Part shown: positions 9,072 to 17,500 of the stretch, one piece after another
Position numbering within the stretch: the first letter of the stretch is position 1
Layout: each line of letters starts with the position of its first letter
Source of the DNA: Actinidia chinensis
Lineage: Eukaryota; Streptophyta; Magnoliopsida; Ericales; Actinidiaceae
Direction: 5' to 3'
NCBI GenBank assembly: GCA_009663005.1
Contig: CM018891.1
Location: forward strand, 3,162,965-3,180,464
Length of the DNA stretch: 17,500 nucleotides
The notes under the pieces: generated by a model
Seen by the model: only the letters and a program-made list of their open reading frames with translations
Told to the model about the DNA's origin: nothing
Database searches by the model: none
Position numbers and translations under genes: made by a program

Positions 9072-12000
9072 CTGCAAAAATAGATTTTACGGGAGCAAAA
9101 GAAAGATTAATATATCTGAATAAATACGGTAACAAAAATCCAAAGAGTTTCTTTGAGAGAGAGAGAGAGAATTTCAACTGAAAGGTTGAGAGTGTAGGAC
9201 TGCTGAGTCCAATTTTACTAAGTTGGTTAACAAGATCGTAAGTAATTTCCACAACACACCAAAATCATATTAGTAAATTGATCAATTGTGCCACAGAATT
9301 TGGAAACAGAATTTCTGCAAAGTTTAGAGCTTAAATATGAAACTGAAGCATCTAAAAGAAAGTGGCTCCATTTTAGGAGATCAATGTTGGAAACTAGTTT
9401 CTTACAAGAGACGTATCATATTTATGTGAATTATTACAAAAAATACACACTAAGATAGACGCTAGTTCTAGATTCCAGGATACAAGGACGTGCACAATTG
9501 AGCATTAACCGGTAATATAGGAAAACTATTTTGGGTCATATATTACGAAGTATATAGGTGGTGTAGAATAACTTTTTCTAAAAGTATTAGAAGGTCTCGA
9601 AACAAGGAGAAAATTGTTATGGACAAGAGAAGGCATGAATAAGTTGGATAAGTGTTTCCATAGCATTGCGAATTCAGGGGGAAAAAGTAATAAAATAAGA
9701 GTGGAAATTTTATGAGAATACTACAGAGCCCTTGTAAAATGGTATCAGATACTAAGGAATCAATAAACAACACTCCAAAAAACAAGCTAGTCCACATGAT
9801 AAAATTGATGGTTCATTGAAGAGAATTGCATGGAATGGAAGGTTAAAACAAAAGCCGGTCAACCACTGGTCGGAGACAAGATTGGATGGCAACAAAACAT
9901 TTTGCAGGCTATTAACTGAGGTTGTCAGAAGGGGTAAGAATGGAGCAAGTTTAGATGGGAAAAAATATATATGTTTAAAGGACTCCAAATAATCAAGACA
10001 AGAAAGGATAAAGAAAAATAGATTGGAATATAATATAACATTGCCTATGACAAGATAGGATATGGCCCACACAGAACTGGATGGTGTACGTGGATTTGCA
10101 AGGTGAAACCAAAAAGGTGAGATGGTATTTTGATGAGATGTGTAGGGTTGATTTTGAAGTAATGTCTCCCACAGCATTGATCCAGGCATTAATATAGTTC
10201 TCAGCAAAACAAACGAGAAAGAAGTTTAGATAACCATCTAAATCCATATATGTGTGATCCAAGCATATTAACTGTCACGTTTTTCATTAGCAAGTTCTGT
10301 AGTACAGAAGTACAACCATATAACCAAGACATTATAGATGTCGGTCTTGTACTTTATTCAGTTTCCCTCAGTCATCTTATGCATCCAACTGGTCTCCCTT
10401 TTGATCTGTACTATTTTTTTTTAATTGATCCCGTTGATTCATCCTTAAAATGGTAAATACATGTTTTGAGCACATCAACAAAAAATGTAGAATAATACTT
10501 ATGAGCTCGTTAGGAACAAAACTAGAATATTCTGTGAGCAATATTTAAAACAAGAGTAGTTGAATCAGATATTAAGTTCTCAAATGACATCTTGGGAGAG
10601 CAGAGAATACCCTTCCAGACCAGGATTTGTAGGATGATATACATTTCTCAAGCCTAATCTTTTTGCAGCCAAAGCAGTTGTCTCACCAATACATGCAACA
10701 GAATTGTCCAAGTGTTCCGAATCTGAAATAAGATTAACCCAAGCACTGTTGCAATAGCAAATTATGAGTTCAGTGGATGGAATAAAAGCCATGTTGCCAA
10801 ATACCAATGGTAAATAGAGGTAGGAAAAACAAGTGACCCTATAGGTATTTAATAGACATGTAGGCATCCTAAAAAAATTAGTTACACAAATGCATATCTG
10901 TATGGTCAGCTTAGGTACGTGGCATTAAATTTAAATGAAGTTTCGTACTGATGCACATAGGATTAAACACGTAGGTCTGTCTTTATTATTATACAAAGCA
11001 AGGACACAAGCTAGAAAATATACTCAAATCTTACATGGCTAATATAGAAATTTAGAATCAATGGGTTTACCGAATTGCAGAAGGCGATGCTACAGTAACA
11101 ACAGGAGCAGAAAGTGCTTGCCTCAGAATTAGTTGATCTACATGATGAACAGGAACCTGCAAGAAGTTGATAGGAATCAGGGGCAGCCAGATCTAACTCA
11201 AATTGGCTATCATCAGACACCAAATAAAAAATTAGAGCCAGCGTGGCAGATGTAATGACATGTCTTCTTTTCCCCCCATAAAAGTAAAATTTATTGAGAA
11301 AAGTACCCAAAGGGTACATCACCCATATACATATACAAGAACCAATGCTGTTTGTTTTTGTTTTTCCAAAAAGAAAAAAAGAAAATGAAAAAATGTTTCT
11401 CTTTCTTTAAAACATTCAGTAATTGTAGAACAAATGGACAGCAATTCTTAAGCAATTCAAAACTTCCAACAGCCAATTTCACTAAAACGTAGACGAAGTT
11501 AAACCTTCTTAGAGTCGACAACTACTAATCAAACTAATTTTAGCGCACACAAAATTGGCATATGCTTTTCATAGCAATGCCAAGTTCGGAGTATGATAAT
11601 AGAAGGTTGGCCCTATATGTGCCCTCCCGAATTAAAAATTTTGCATGGAATTATGAAGACACACGTCCGTAAATCATTCATCAGCACCATGACCTAATAA
11701 AATTAATTTATTGTGTTGCTTGTGTAAAATATGTAACTAGCCCATTTAGTTCTATGCTAAGTGTCACAATACAACCAAAAAATTCGAAATACTCATTTTA
11801 CACCATAGGCGGTAACATAAAGCTTCTGTCATCAAACACTAGAGATTGCAGACACATTGAGAACTCTATTTTAAGTACAATGTTGAAATAAACTGGAAAA
11901 CCATTTAAAAAATCAGACATTAAATACAAGTAGTCCATACTTTGTACAATTCCAGAGCACCCTCCAAAAATATTTATATATAGAAGAATTTTTTTCTCCT

Positions 12001-15000
12001 TTCGAAAGCAGGAACAATTGAGACTAAAAAATGGAATTAAGAGGTTAACAGGAGCTTAGACACATGAAACTAGCAAGACAAAAGGGAAGAATGGAAGATT
12101 GAAATTTCAATGCTATTGGGTGACAAAAAAGGGGGAAAATGGACTACCCATAATGAGATTGCACCAATATGATCGAAACAAGAACATTTTACCGTTGTGT
12201 ACGTATTGAGCCTTGTGACCTCGAATCCACGATTAGTGAGGCCCTCTTCTGAAACAAATATGACAAATATGCTTATGAATGGCAAAGATGATACACTGCT
12301 AAGAAGATTACATTAAAAATCATAATACTTCAAACTTTATCAAATGCGCATGCTCTACTCAGACATAAGACAGGCAAGAGTTACGATAAAAATGCAAGAA
12401 TGTAATTTATGTAAAATACTTCAGCACTCGCAATTCGAAGGAAAAAGTGTGTTCAGAATCAAGCCAGGTAGCCAAAACAAAGTCTAACCTCCTGGAGGAG
12501 ACAAAAAGCTTCATCCTGGTCACAAAAATAAAAATAAAAAGAATATCCTGGACTTGGAGAATTCAAAGTGAACGTCAAAACAAAAACTCGTAGCTTCTCA
12601 ATGAAGTAGTACATAGCAAAGTGCCTAATCAAAAAATAAATTATATGTCGTTCAATTATTATCTTTCTGACAGCTACTCGTGAGAATTAACATAAAAAAA
12701 ATGAAAAATGACAGTCAATGACAATGATTCGGAAGATCGTTAAGACCTCTTTTGTTATCATTATTATGAATAATTCTATCATCATTGCTTCAGGAACCCT
12801 TATACTTTTTGCAAAATTTATTTTTGTGTTCCGTTCCATTACAAGGGTGTGATTTGCAAGCAATATGAGGTGGCCATTGTGGGCACATCCTGGAAAGATG
12901 GTAGGCACGAATCTAATAAGGATCACTCAAGGTTTCTAAATATCATCCAATTCGTTACGTATTGGCCATTATGCATGAGGTTTTGGGCCCTTAGTCCCAA
13001 TATTTTAGTAAATATCAGCCAATACTGTCAGATACATGGCCGTGTCACTAGAGGCAGAGGAGGTGAGAGCAAAGGCATCCATAGGTGAGAGATACAGAGG
13101 GTGACATTGCAGAATTCATGCACTTGCCTGAGGAGATCGAGAATGGCATATTGCTCTTCTATATATGCATAGAGGTTTCCTTTTGTGTGTGCGTGTGTGC
13201 GTGTGTGGTTGTTTGGAGGGTGGGTGGGGGCGGGGGTTCCCAAATTTGCAACCATGGGGGGCCTGATTCACCATGGTTAGTGTCCCATACGGAGGAACAT
13301 ATTGCTCGATCCAATTGATTTGACGATTCAGAGTTCTTGTAACTACCCAGGTTGTCGTCATATCAAGGGACTATATTGGGTATGAATGTTTAAGCATCAG
13401 AGACTGTATCATGACGCTGCAACATGTAGGTATGACATGCCTTATGGAATATCAGGTTTCTTGGCCAAGGAATTGTTTTCTAGGGAAGGCCTCTTGATCT
13501 ATAAGACCAGTCAACAGGTAAGAGTTCCCTCAAGGGAGGGGACAGCAAGTCAGTTAGACGAACTATCGACTCTAAATGTTCTCAAGTAACCCCATTGTAG
13601 GCAAATCTAAGTTCCGTCCATCAGAAGCTCGATATGGAATTTTGGTCTTGCAAAAGTTCATCTTCTAGCATTGTTACAAAGAAGAGTACATGCATGTTAA
13701 CATGGTAGAATAGAATTGATATCTACATGGGATAGTAGATGCTGCACATTTGGTTTTTCACCTCCATGACATTTTTGTATCTCCATTTTCTTTGCCTTTT
13801 GCAAATACAATAACTTAATATGGTGGCCATGGACCTTTCAACTTAGTTTGTAGTAGTACAAACATCACTTCTATATACATTCACGTATAATATCTATTAA
13901 TATCTTATTACTATAGCATGTCATCTTTATTTTCATATGTAAAGCTTTTTATATTGCAAGGCTTTCACCACAATTAATTATTACATTCTCAATATCTTTC
14001 ACAAAATGCTTGACCACAGCATTTTACTTTTTACCTGTTAAAAACTAACTCTGGCAACCTATTTGTCAACATAGCTGGCATGCCTATTACAACATTCTTC
14101 TCATCATCTTTATAAGCAATTATTATAGTTGAGAAATTGGGAGAGTTGGTTTTGATCAAGATGTAATTTAACATTTATTATCCAAGTACTGCTGTTCAAT
14201 AAGTGTTTTCTATTCTTTCAATAGGTATGTTAAGAAGACAAGAACTGCAACCTCTATACTGGAAGAATTTGGCCTAAGCCACTGGGAGTCCGGGATGCTC
14301 CCTTAAGGACTAGTTCCAAACGTGCACATCAAATTTGCAATCTTCTAAACTTCCATATATGAGATATTTAGAGAGAGAGAGAGAATCAGAACCACACACA
14401 CCAATCTCAGTGCTAGCTTTTGCTGAAGCAGGATATAGGACGGTACATTTTTCACTCCCATGCTTTGGAAGCTCTGCAGCCAAAACCTTACCTATTGCTG
14501 AAGTGAAGTCCACAAATGAAATCAAATCACCAAGTAGTTATGAGGTTCCAAGTGAACAAGGGGAGAAAAGGATAAAGCTGTGTATAATCACATGCATGGA
14601 GGCATACGCGTGAGTGCTTGTTGAATAAGATAAAGGAGAAGAAGAACATACAATATACCTTTTGATGGTGTAAAAGCAACATCAATGGAACACTTTGATG
14701 ACTGTGCTACTTCCTCAAATATACTTGCTGTACCAGCTCCAACCACACCTACTTTAACCTTTGGGGTTCCTGCAGCCCTAAGGACCAAAAATTAGAATAA
14801 GCCCATCATTTGATGGAGACGAAAAGAATCACTTAAATATGCATATGTAAGTAAAGAGAGAGACAGGAGAGGGGGAGAGTGAGACAAAGAACTATAACAA
14901 CCTCTATTATTTATTAAATTCTGGATTGCATACTACATTCACTGGGAAAAATCTGGACTATGTTTATTCCAGTCTAGCATTATCTCCAGTTCCTTTGGAG

Positions 15001-16682
15001 CTGAGATATTATTTAGCTAGTAACATGTCATGCAGTTAATGTTACAAAGAGGGGCAGGAAAGGGTTGAAACAACTTCAAATCTAACATCAATATACAAAA
15101 TTATCATAATCAAAGCAAATCTTTTATAAGCTGGAAGCCCATAAGACATCAGATAAAGTATGAAATGGCAAGGAAAAATCAGTAGGACAACTACATTTTA
15201 CAAATATATCAATCTATACAAAATATGTCGCTTAAACCTATATTAAGAACCTGAAATTTAATCTATGACTTAAATCGTTAGATTAAGCCCCTATCAGATC
15301 AACAGTTTCACTATGTTGGGAGCAACCAAGTGGAATTATGCAAACATAGCAATAGCATACCAATCCAAATAATTGGGGCAGCTCTAAGATGCACACTAGC
15401 AAGAAAGATTAACATCTTTTGAAACCATATAACCAACGAATTAAAGGGTCTCATGCTCAACATGGGAAATCAAGAAATGCAAATTCATTGTTTCAATACA
15501 TATGTAAGAAACAATATACATCTTCGAACTGTTGCAGGCAGTCACCATAAAGTTCTTACATTCCAAGTGTTTGACAAAGAGTAACACCAATCAAAAAAGA
15601 CAGCACAAGACAATTAATATCACAGGTGTGATTTAATTTCCAATTGTAACAATTAACTGCATACACCAGAAAACCCAAAAACTAAGTTACATGGACTTGG
15701 GTATGAATGCCCTGTGCAGGTACGTGTCTTAAGTGTCGGATTCACCTATTCTCATGTCTAAGAGACACCACAACACTCCTGGATTCCATATTTCTTAAAT
15801 TCTTCTTTATTTTGTTAAGGGCAAAAGGGATCTAAAATATAGAGCATTTTAAGCGTAAAATGAAATTTTTATGCACAATTTACATAGTAAATTTCACAAT
15901 CTAACATCACAAAAGGGGTACTATTTTTTACAGCATTAGTCCTTACTTCCAAGCATTGAGGAAAACCAGACCAGCTTCAGGAGAAGTTATGACAATCCAG
16001 TCAAAAGTATAGTCTGCTGCCATAAGAGAGAAGAAAAAAGACAACCAAAAAAAAATTACTAAAGAATATCGAACAATAATTTTTTTTGTTATGCAGCAAT
16101 ATTCTAGAACTCAAACAAACACAAGAACCAACTAGTTCATTAAATTTAATAGCAGATTTGCACCCAGGATATATGGCCTGCTCTCAAATAAGAATAGTAC
16201 GCTCTTAAGTGGCACTGAGTAGTACAACTCACGTATTGGAATAGAACATATTTGCATGCAAATCGAAAGAAAAAAAACTTGTCTATGCCAGGGTTGGGCC
16301 CAATCTGTGAAACTCCTTGAGTCCAAGATTTTAATGACCAATATGTAGACCAATACAGATTATCTGCCTAAATAGGATACAAGATGTCTCAAATGACACT
16401 CAAATAGATTTTCACTTGGCACTAATTTAGTTTGTAAAAAGACAAATGCAGTTGAAAAAGGATATGGAAAAAGCAGGTAACTGTTCCATTGTCTAGAGTC
16501 TAGATGCATGATAATCCTTGACAATGCTAGACTGTTAACTTGAAATTTCATGTCAGTATCAGCTGCTAGACTATGGAAGACTTCAAGAACTTACTGCTTA
16601 GTACAGAAGGAAGCTGATCCAAATCAGGCAAGTGCATGTGCTCAATGAGGGGAAGCTCCAAGCATTTAATCCCTTGTTTTGC
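9011..16682 (-). CDS. UROS: Uroporphyrinogen-III synthase, plastid type (5'-partial, 8 visible coding exons)
   Basis: UROS closes linear hydroxymethylbilane into uroporphyrinogen III, inverting ring D; in plants this occurs in plastids and feeds heme, siroheme and chlorophyll. Exons in transcription order are 16682-16595, 16016-15947, 14777-14659, 14497-14402, 12248-12193, 11156-11071, 10745-10611 and 9071-9011. All introns are GT-AG and phases join without a frameshift into 236 residues plus TAG. Seen: the two halves repeat one pattern, as expected of the two alpha/beta domains. ITSPEAG (39-45) precedes VGVVGAGTA (62-70), and VASPSAI (165-171) precedes ACIGETTAL (189-197). NTYTTV (139-144) carries a tyrosine (141) that I align with the conserved tyrosine of human UROS; this alignment is from memory. 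The product ends in WVDSIVEAL plus a short tail, as in plant homologues. Missing: the transit peptide and first strand (the VVVTRERGKN region), expected beyond 17500. No promoter is visible. Identity is near certain; exact plant lineage is not. Confidence 0.94.
9155..9170 (+). repeat. (GA)8 microsatellite
   Basis: Eight GA units in the UROS last coding intron, about 85 bases upstream of the exon H acceptor in transcription order. Confidence 0.9.
9756..10194 (+). other. Possible decayed antisense coding remnant in UROS intron
   Basis: On the plus strand, 9756-9989 is open for 78 codons, and 10051-10194 is open for 48 codons in another frame. The translations look protein-like (for example [24 protein letters not shown] and [18 protein letters not shown]). 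They have the feel of a plant transposon-derived polyprotein with a frameshift, but I recognise no family. Open reading on both strands may simply reflect purine bias. Confidence 0.2.
10611..10745 (-). CDS. UROS: UROS exon G
   Basis: This 135-nt exon encodes [15 protein letters not shown], then [19 protein letters not shown], then [10 protein letters not shown] and two bases of a Gly codon. It contains the C-terminal family hallmark IGETTALAA. The frame continues past the donor GG|GTATTC to an intronic TGA at 10582-10580. That read-through end is not the real C-terminus, because the expected GLEG-WVDSI continuation is found at 9071. Confidence 0.93.
10746..11070 (-). other. UROS intron F-G (325 bp)
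   Basis: AT-rich intron bounded by CG|GTAAAC and ttgcaacag. Nothing else is visible in it. Confidence 0.8.
11071..11156 (-). CDS. UROS: UROS exon F
   Basis: This 86-nt exon encodes [15 protein letters not shown] and then [13 protein letters not shown], ending two bases into Arg172. It carries the second SPxA loop. The acceptor is tcaacttcttgcag and the donor is CG|GTAAAC. Confidence 0.93.
11157..12192 (-). other. UROS intron E-F (1036 bp)
   Basis: Plain AT-rich intron with a good donor (GTAAAA) and a strong acceptor. I see no repeats, coding signal or mobile element beyond short A/T tracts near 11340-11400. Confidence 0.75.
12193..12248 (-). CDS. UROS: UROS exon E
   Basis: This small 56-nt exon encodes the end of Glu125 and then [18 protein letters not shown]. 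It holds the tyrosine that I align with the functionally important tyrosine of the human enzyme. The acceptor is ttgtttcag; the donor is ACG|GTAAAA, which leaves phase 0. It lies 2153 bp from exon D, across the longest intron in the window. Confidence 0.92.
13181..13209 (+). repeat. TG-rich dinucleotide tract
   Basis: Interrupted TG/CG repeat (tgtgtgtgcgtgtgtgcg and onward) directly before a G-run cluster. Alternating purine-pyrimidine tracts like this can adopt Z-DNA; that is general knowledge, not shown here. Confidence 0.8.
13218..13236 (+). other. G-quadruplex motif with one-base loops
   Basis: Four G-runs of 3, 3, 5 and 5 bases are separated by single T, T and C bases. This fits the classic intramolecular quadruplex pattern with the shortest loops. 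It lies on the strand that templates UROS, inside the longest intron; the pre-mRNA would be C-rich here. Confidence 0.8.
14371..14384 (+). repeat. (GA)7 microsatellite next to UROS donor
   Basis: Seven GA units, read as CT in the transcript, lie close to the repetitive exon D donor. Confidence 0.9.
14394..14401 (-). promoter_or_regulatory. Repetitive splice donor of UROS exon D
   Basis: The donor reads G|GTGTGTGTGG, four successive GT dinucleotides, and a (CT)7 tract follows about ten bases further into the intron. The first GT keeps the reading frame with exon E; later GTs would add 2, 4 or 6 bases. Confidence 0.6.
14402..14497 (-). CDS. UROS: UROS exon D
   Basis: This 96-nt exon encodes residues 94-124, [17 protein letters not shown] to ASAKASTEI, linking the two domains. 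The acceptor is cacttcag. The donor is the first GT of a four-unit GT repeat. A donor-like ATAG|GTAAGG also occurs only six bases into the exon, so splicing here may be less clean than at the other exons. Frame continuity with exons C and E supports the chosen borders. Confidence 0.92.
14659..14777 (-). CDS. UROS: UROS exon C
   Basis: This 119-nt exon encodes residues 54-92, from [17 protein letters not shown] through IDVAFTPSK. It contains the first-domain VGVVGAGTA turn, the counterpart of IGETTA in the second domain. The acceptor is ggtccttag with one base completing Lys53; the donor is AAAG|GTATATT. A minus-strand ORF from 14788 runs through it and reads past the donor into the intron. 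Confidence 0.93.
14778..15946 (-). other. UROS intron B-C (1169 bp)
   Basis: This is ordinary AT-rich intronic DNA bounded by AA|GTAAGG and ccttag. It includes a purine-rich GA tract on the plus strand at about 14855-14885. I see no coding signal or clear mobile element. Confidence 0.75.
15947..16016 (-). CDS. UROS: UROS exon B
   Basis: This 70-nt exon encodes [20 protein letters not shown] and AW, with split codons at both ends. It carries the first SPEAG loop. The donor is AA|GTAAGG. The acceptor is a tandem GCAGCAG: using the upstream AG gives Thr-Asp before Tyr, and using the AG three bases on gives a single Asn. I chose the upstream one because the TDYTFDW reading keeps the Asp that I recall before FDW in homologues. 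Confidence 0.88.
16014..16020 (-). promoter_or_regulatory. Tandem NAGNAG splice acceptor of UROS exon B
   Basis: The minus strand reads GCAGCAG at the exon border. Both AGs keep the downstream frame, giving products that differ by one residue (Thr-Asp versus Asn before YTFDW). Confidence 0.6.
16017..16594 (-). other. UROS intron A-B (578 bp)
   Basis: Intron with donor GTAAGT and the tandem acceptor GCAGCAG described under exon B. No other content is recognised. Confidence 0.8.
16595..16682 (-). CDS. UROS: UROS exon A (first visible coding exon)
   Basis: This 88-nt exon encodes residues 1-29 of the visible product, from [15 protein letters not shown] to LPSVLS, and ends one base into the next codon. 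The acceptor is tgactacag and the donor is A|GTAAGT. It starts in phase 0, so the upstream exon should end on a whole codon, probably after a KLIKAL-like stretch. No such exon is visible up to 17500, so the first visible intron is at least 818 bp. Confidence 0.9.
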
Positions 16683-17500
16683 CTGTAGTCAGAAATACAA
16701 TCCTTAATGCAATTTACAGTTCAGTATCATGATCCTACTTTAGTATTTTCCCTACTGAGATGTATGCCATAAAAAGAATACCTAGTCATTTTTTCCCAAA
16801 ATCAATTGGCAGAAGCCTTTGTCTGCATATCCTTCATGTTAACAACAGGAAACCAAGGTTGCATTTTCTTGGTGATGACTGCTACTAAAGAAAATATTTT
16901 TTTCCAAAAAGCCAAAACTTGCTGCCCATAAAAAAAAGATACTTACTTTTTCTAGCACCCTTATTCCTCACAGGCAGGATACTCATCCAAACAATTAAGT
17001 ATAGTAAAACGAATTTAAAAAAAAATCACATTACAAGGAAGATCAATGGATTCTGAATTCCACAAGCAATCAAATTTGAATGTACCCAAGAGGTCCAAGA
17101 CTTAAAAATCTGAAAATCTACCCACAGGAATGTAAAGGTTCATCTGTGACAATAAAAGCTTCATTGCGAATCACAACACATAACTATTAAAGCCTGAAAT
17201 TTTGACCTGCATTCCAACAATAAAGTTTTCCTCTTAACTTTTTTCTAGTCATTGCCACAGGGAAACCCATATTGAATTGTATACTTAGTACTATCTTCTT
17301 TTTCTAGTCATTGTACAAGAAGTGGTAGTACATAAAAACTACATAAGGCTCTCTATTATTGGAAAAAGAACAGTGGAAAAGCCAATTTCGTTCTCGCAAT
17401 TAATCAAACACCTAATGTCACAAACTTAATCGGCAACTCATCCCAAAAAAAGGAAAAACAAATGTATACAAAGTCAAACCGAACAATTGCAAGAGAGAGG
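16683..17500 (-). other. UROS intron upstream of exon A (partial)
   Basis: This AT-rich stretch ends at the exon A acceptor. I looked for the missing N-terminal exon (a VVVTRERG-like frame) on the minus strand and saw none, so the first coding exon and the promoter should lie beyond the window edge. Nothing else stands out. Confidence 0.7.

Larger units (their letters stand above)
9072..10610 (-). other. UROS intron G-H (1539 bp)
   Basis: This intron lies between GG|GTATTC and tttttgcag. It carries a (GA)8 tract at 9155-9170 and a purine-rich plus-strand block at about 9540-10260. The longest open frame of the window (minus strand, 10207-9752, 151 codons) lies inside it. That frame encodes a hydrophobic, pyrimidine-driven translation without recognisable motifs. 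Confidence 0.7.
12830..13620. other. GC-richer intronic block, possible decayed insertion
   Basis: Composition differs from the flanking intron. Plus-strand stop-free runs occur at 12849-13085 and 13085-13315, and minus-strand runs overlap them. None of the translations resembles a family I know. A mobile-element remnant is the simplest idea, but no ends, poly(A) tail or recognisable domain support it. Confidence 0.3.
12249..14401 (-). other. UROS intron D-E (2153 bp) with inserted GC-richer block
   Basis: This is the longest intron here. Its outer parts are AT-rich like the other introns. The middle part (about 12830-13620) is clearly richer in G and C and contains a TG tract and a G-quadruplex motif. 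The mixed composition suggests an old insertion, but I could not find terminal repeats or a target-site duplication by eye. Confidence 0.6.

Noticed and set aside
9055..9252. Minus-strand 65-codon ORF
   Set aside because: It overlaps exon H in a different frame and is mostly intron. It is a shadow of UROS.
9752..10207. 151-codon minus-strand ORF as a separate gene
   Set aside because: It lies wholly inside a UROS intron and has a low-complexity hydrophobic composition from pyrimidine bias and no known motif. Its length is not far from chance for the window.
10580..10867. 95-codon minus-strand ORF as a stand-alone protein ending at 10580
   Set aside because: Only its middle (10745-10611) is a UROS exon. 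Its ends are intron sequence, and the true C-terminus is spliced from 9071-9011.
13028..13361. Four overlapping ORFs around the TG and G-run tract
   Set aside because: They are open in several frames on both strands because of the biased repeat. The translations are low complexity (Cys/Val or His/Thr repeats).

Overview
The window looks like nuclear DNA of a flowering plant. It is strongly AT-rich, has many short CT/GA and TA microsatellites, and carries one clear protein gene split by canonical GT-AG spliceosomal introns. The encoded protein matches plant uroporphyrinogen-III synthase (UROS), a plastid enzyme of tetrapyrrole (heme, chlorophyll, siroheme) synthesis. I cannot name the species. 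I saw no prokaryotic operon, CRISPR array, tRNA or rRNA.

Layout. Positions 1-8600 are intergenic: AT-rich DNA with microsatellites, a 34-bp tandem duplication (3746-3813), two pairs of dispersed short duplications (3901/4504 and 5213/5868), a cluster of hairpins (5726-5833), one CpG-rich block of possible old genic origin (5507-5664), and a probable 3' end of a LINE-type retrotransposon on the minus strand (about 7281-7555). I found no intact gene in this part.

Positions 8600-17500 hold the UROS gene on the minus strand. Eight coding exons can be placed to the base. Their phases are mutually consistent and they join to 711 nt (236 codons plus stop): 16682-16595, 16016-15947, 14777-14659, 14497-14402, 12248-12193, 11156-11071, 10745-10611 and 9071-9011. 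The first coding exon, with the transit peptide and the N-terminal strand, is not visible and should lie beyond 17500. The stop codon is at 9013-9011. Below it, a splice-ready 87-bp intron and a 163-nt stop-free segment suggest a spliced 3' UTR or an undescribed alternative 3' end; a possible AATAAA lies at 8628-8623.

The large introns carry foreign-looking material. A purine-rich block in the last coding intron (about 9540-10260) is open on both strands. A GC-richer block in the 2.15-kb intron (about 12830-13620) contains a TG tract next to a strong G-quadruplex motif with one-base loops. Two splice sites are potentially variable: a tandem NAGNAG acceptor at 16020-16014 and a donor embedded in a GT repeat at 14401-14394.

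Only one gene is supported, so no gene interplay can be described. I found no convincing new biological system; the most useful leads are the UROS 3'-end structure and the intronic blocks.
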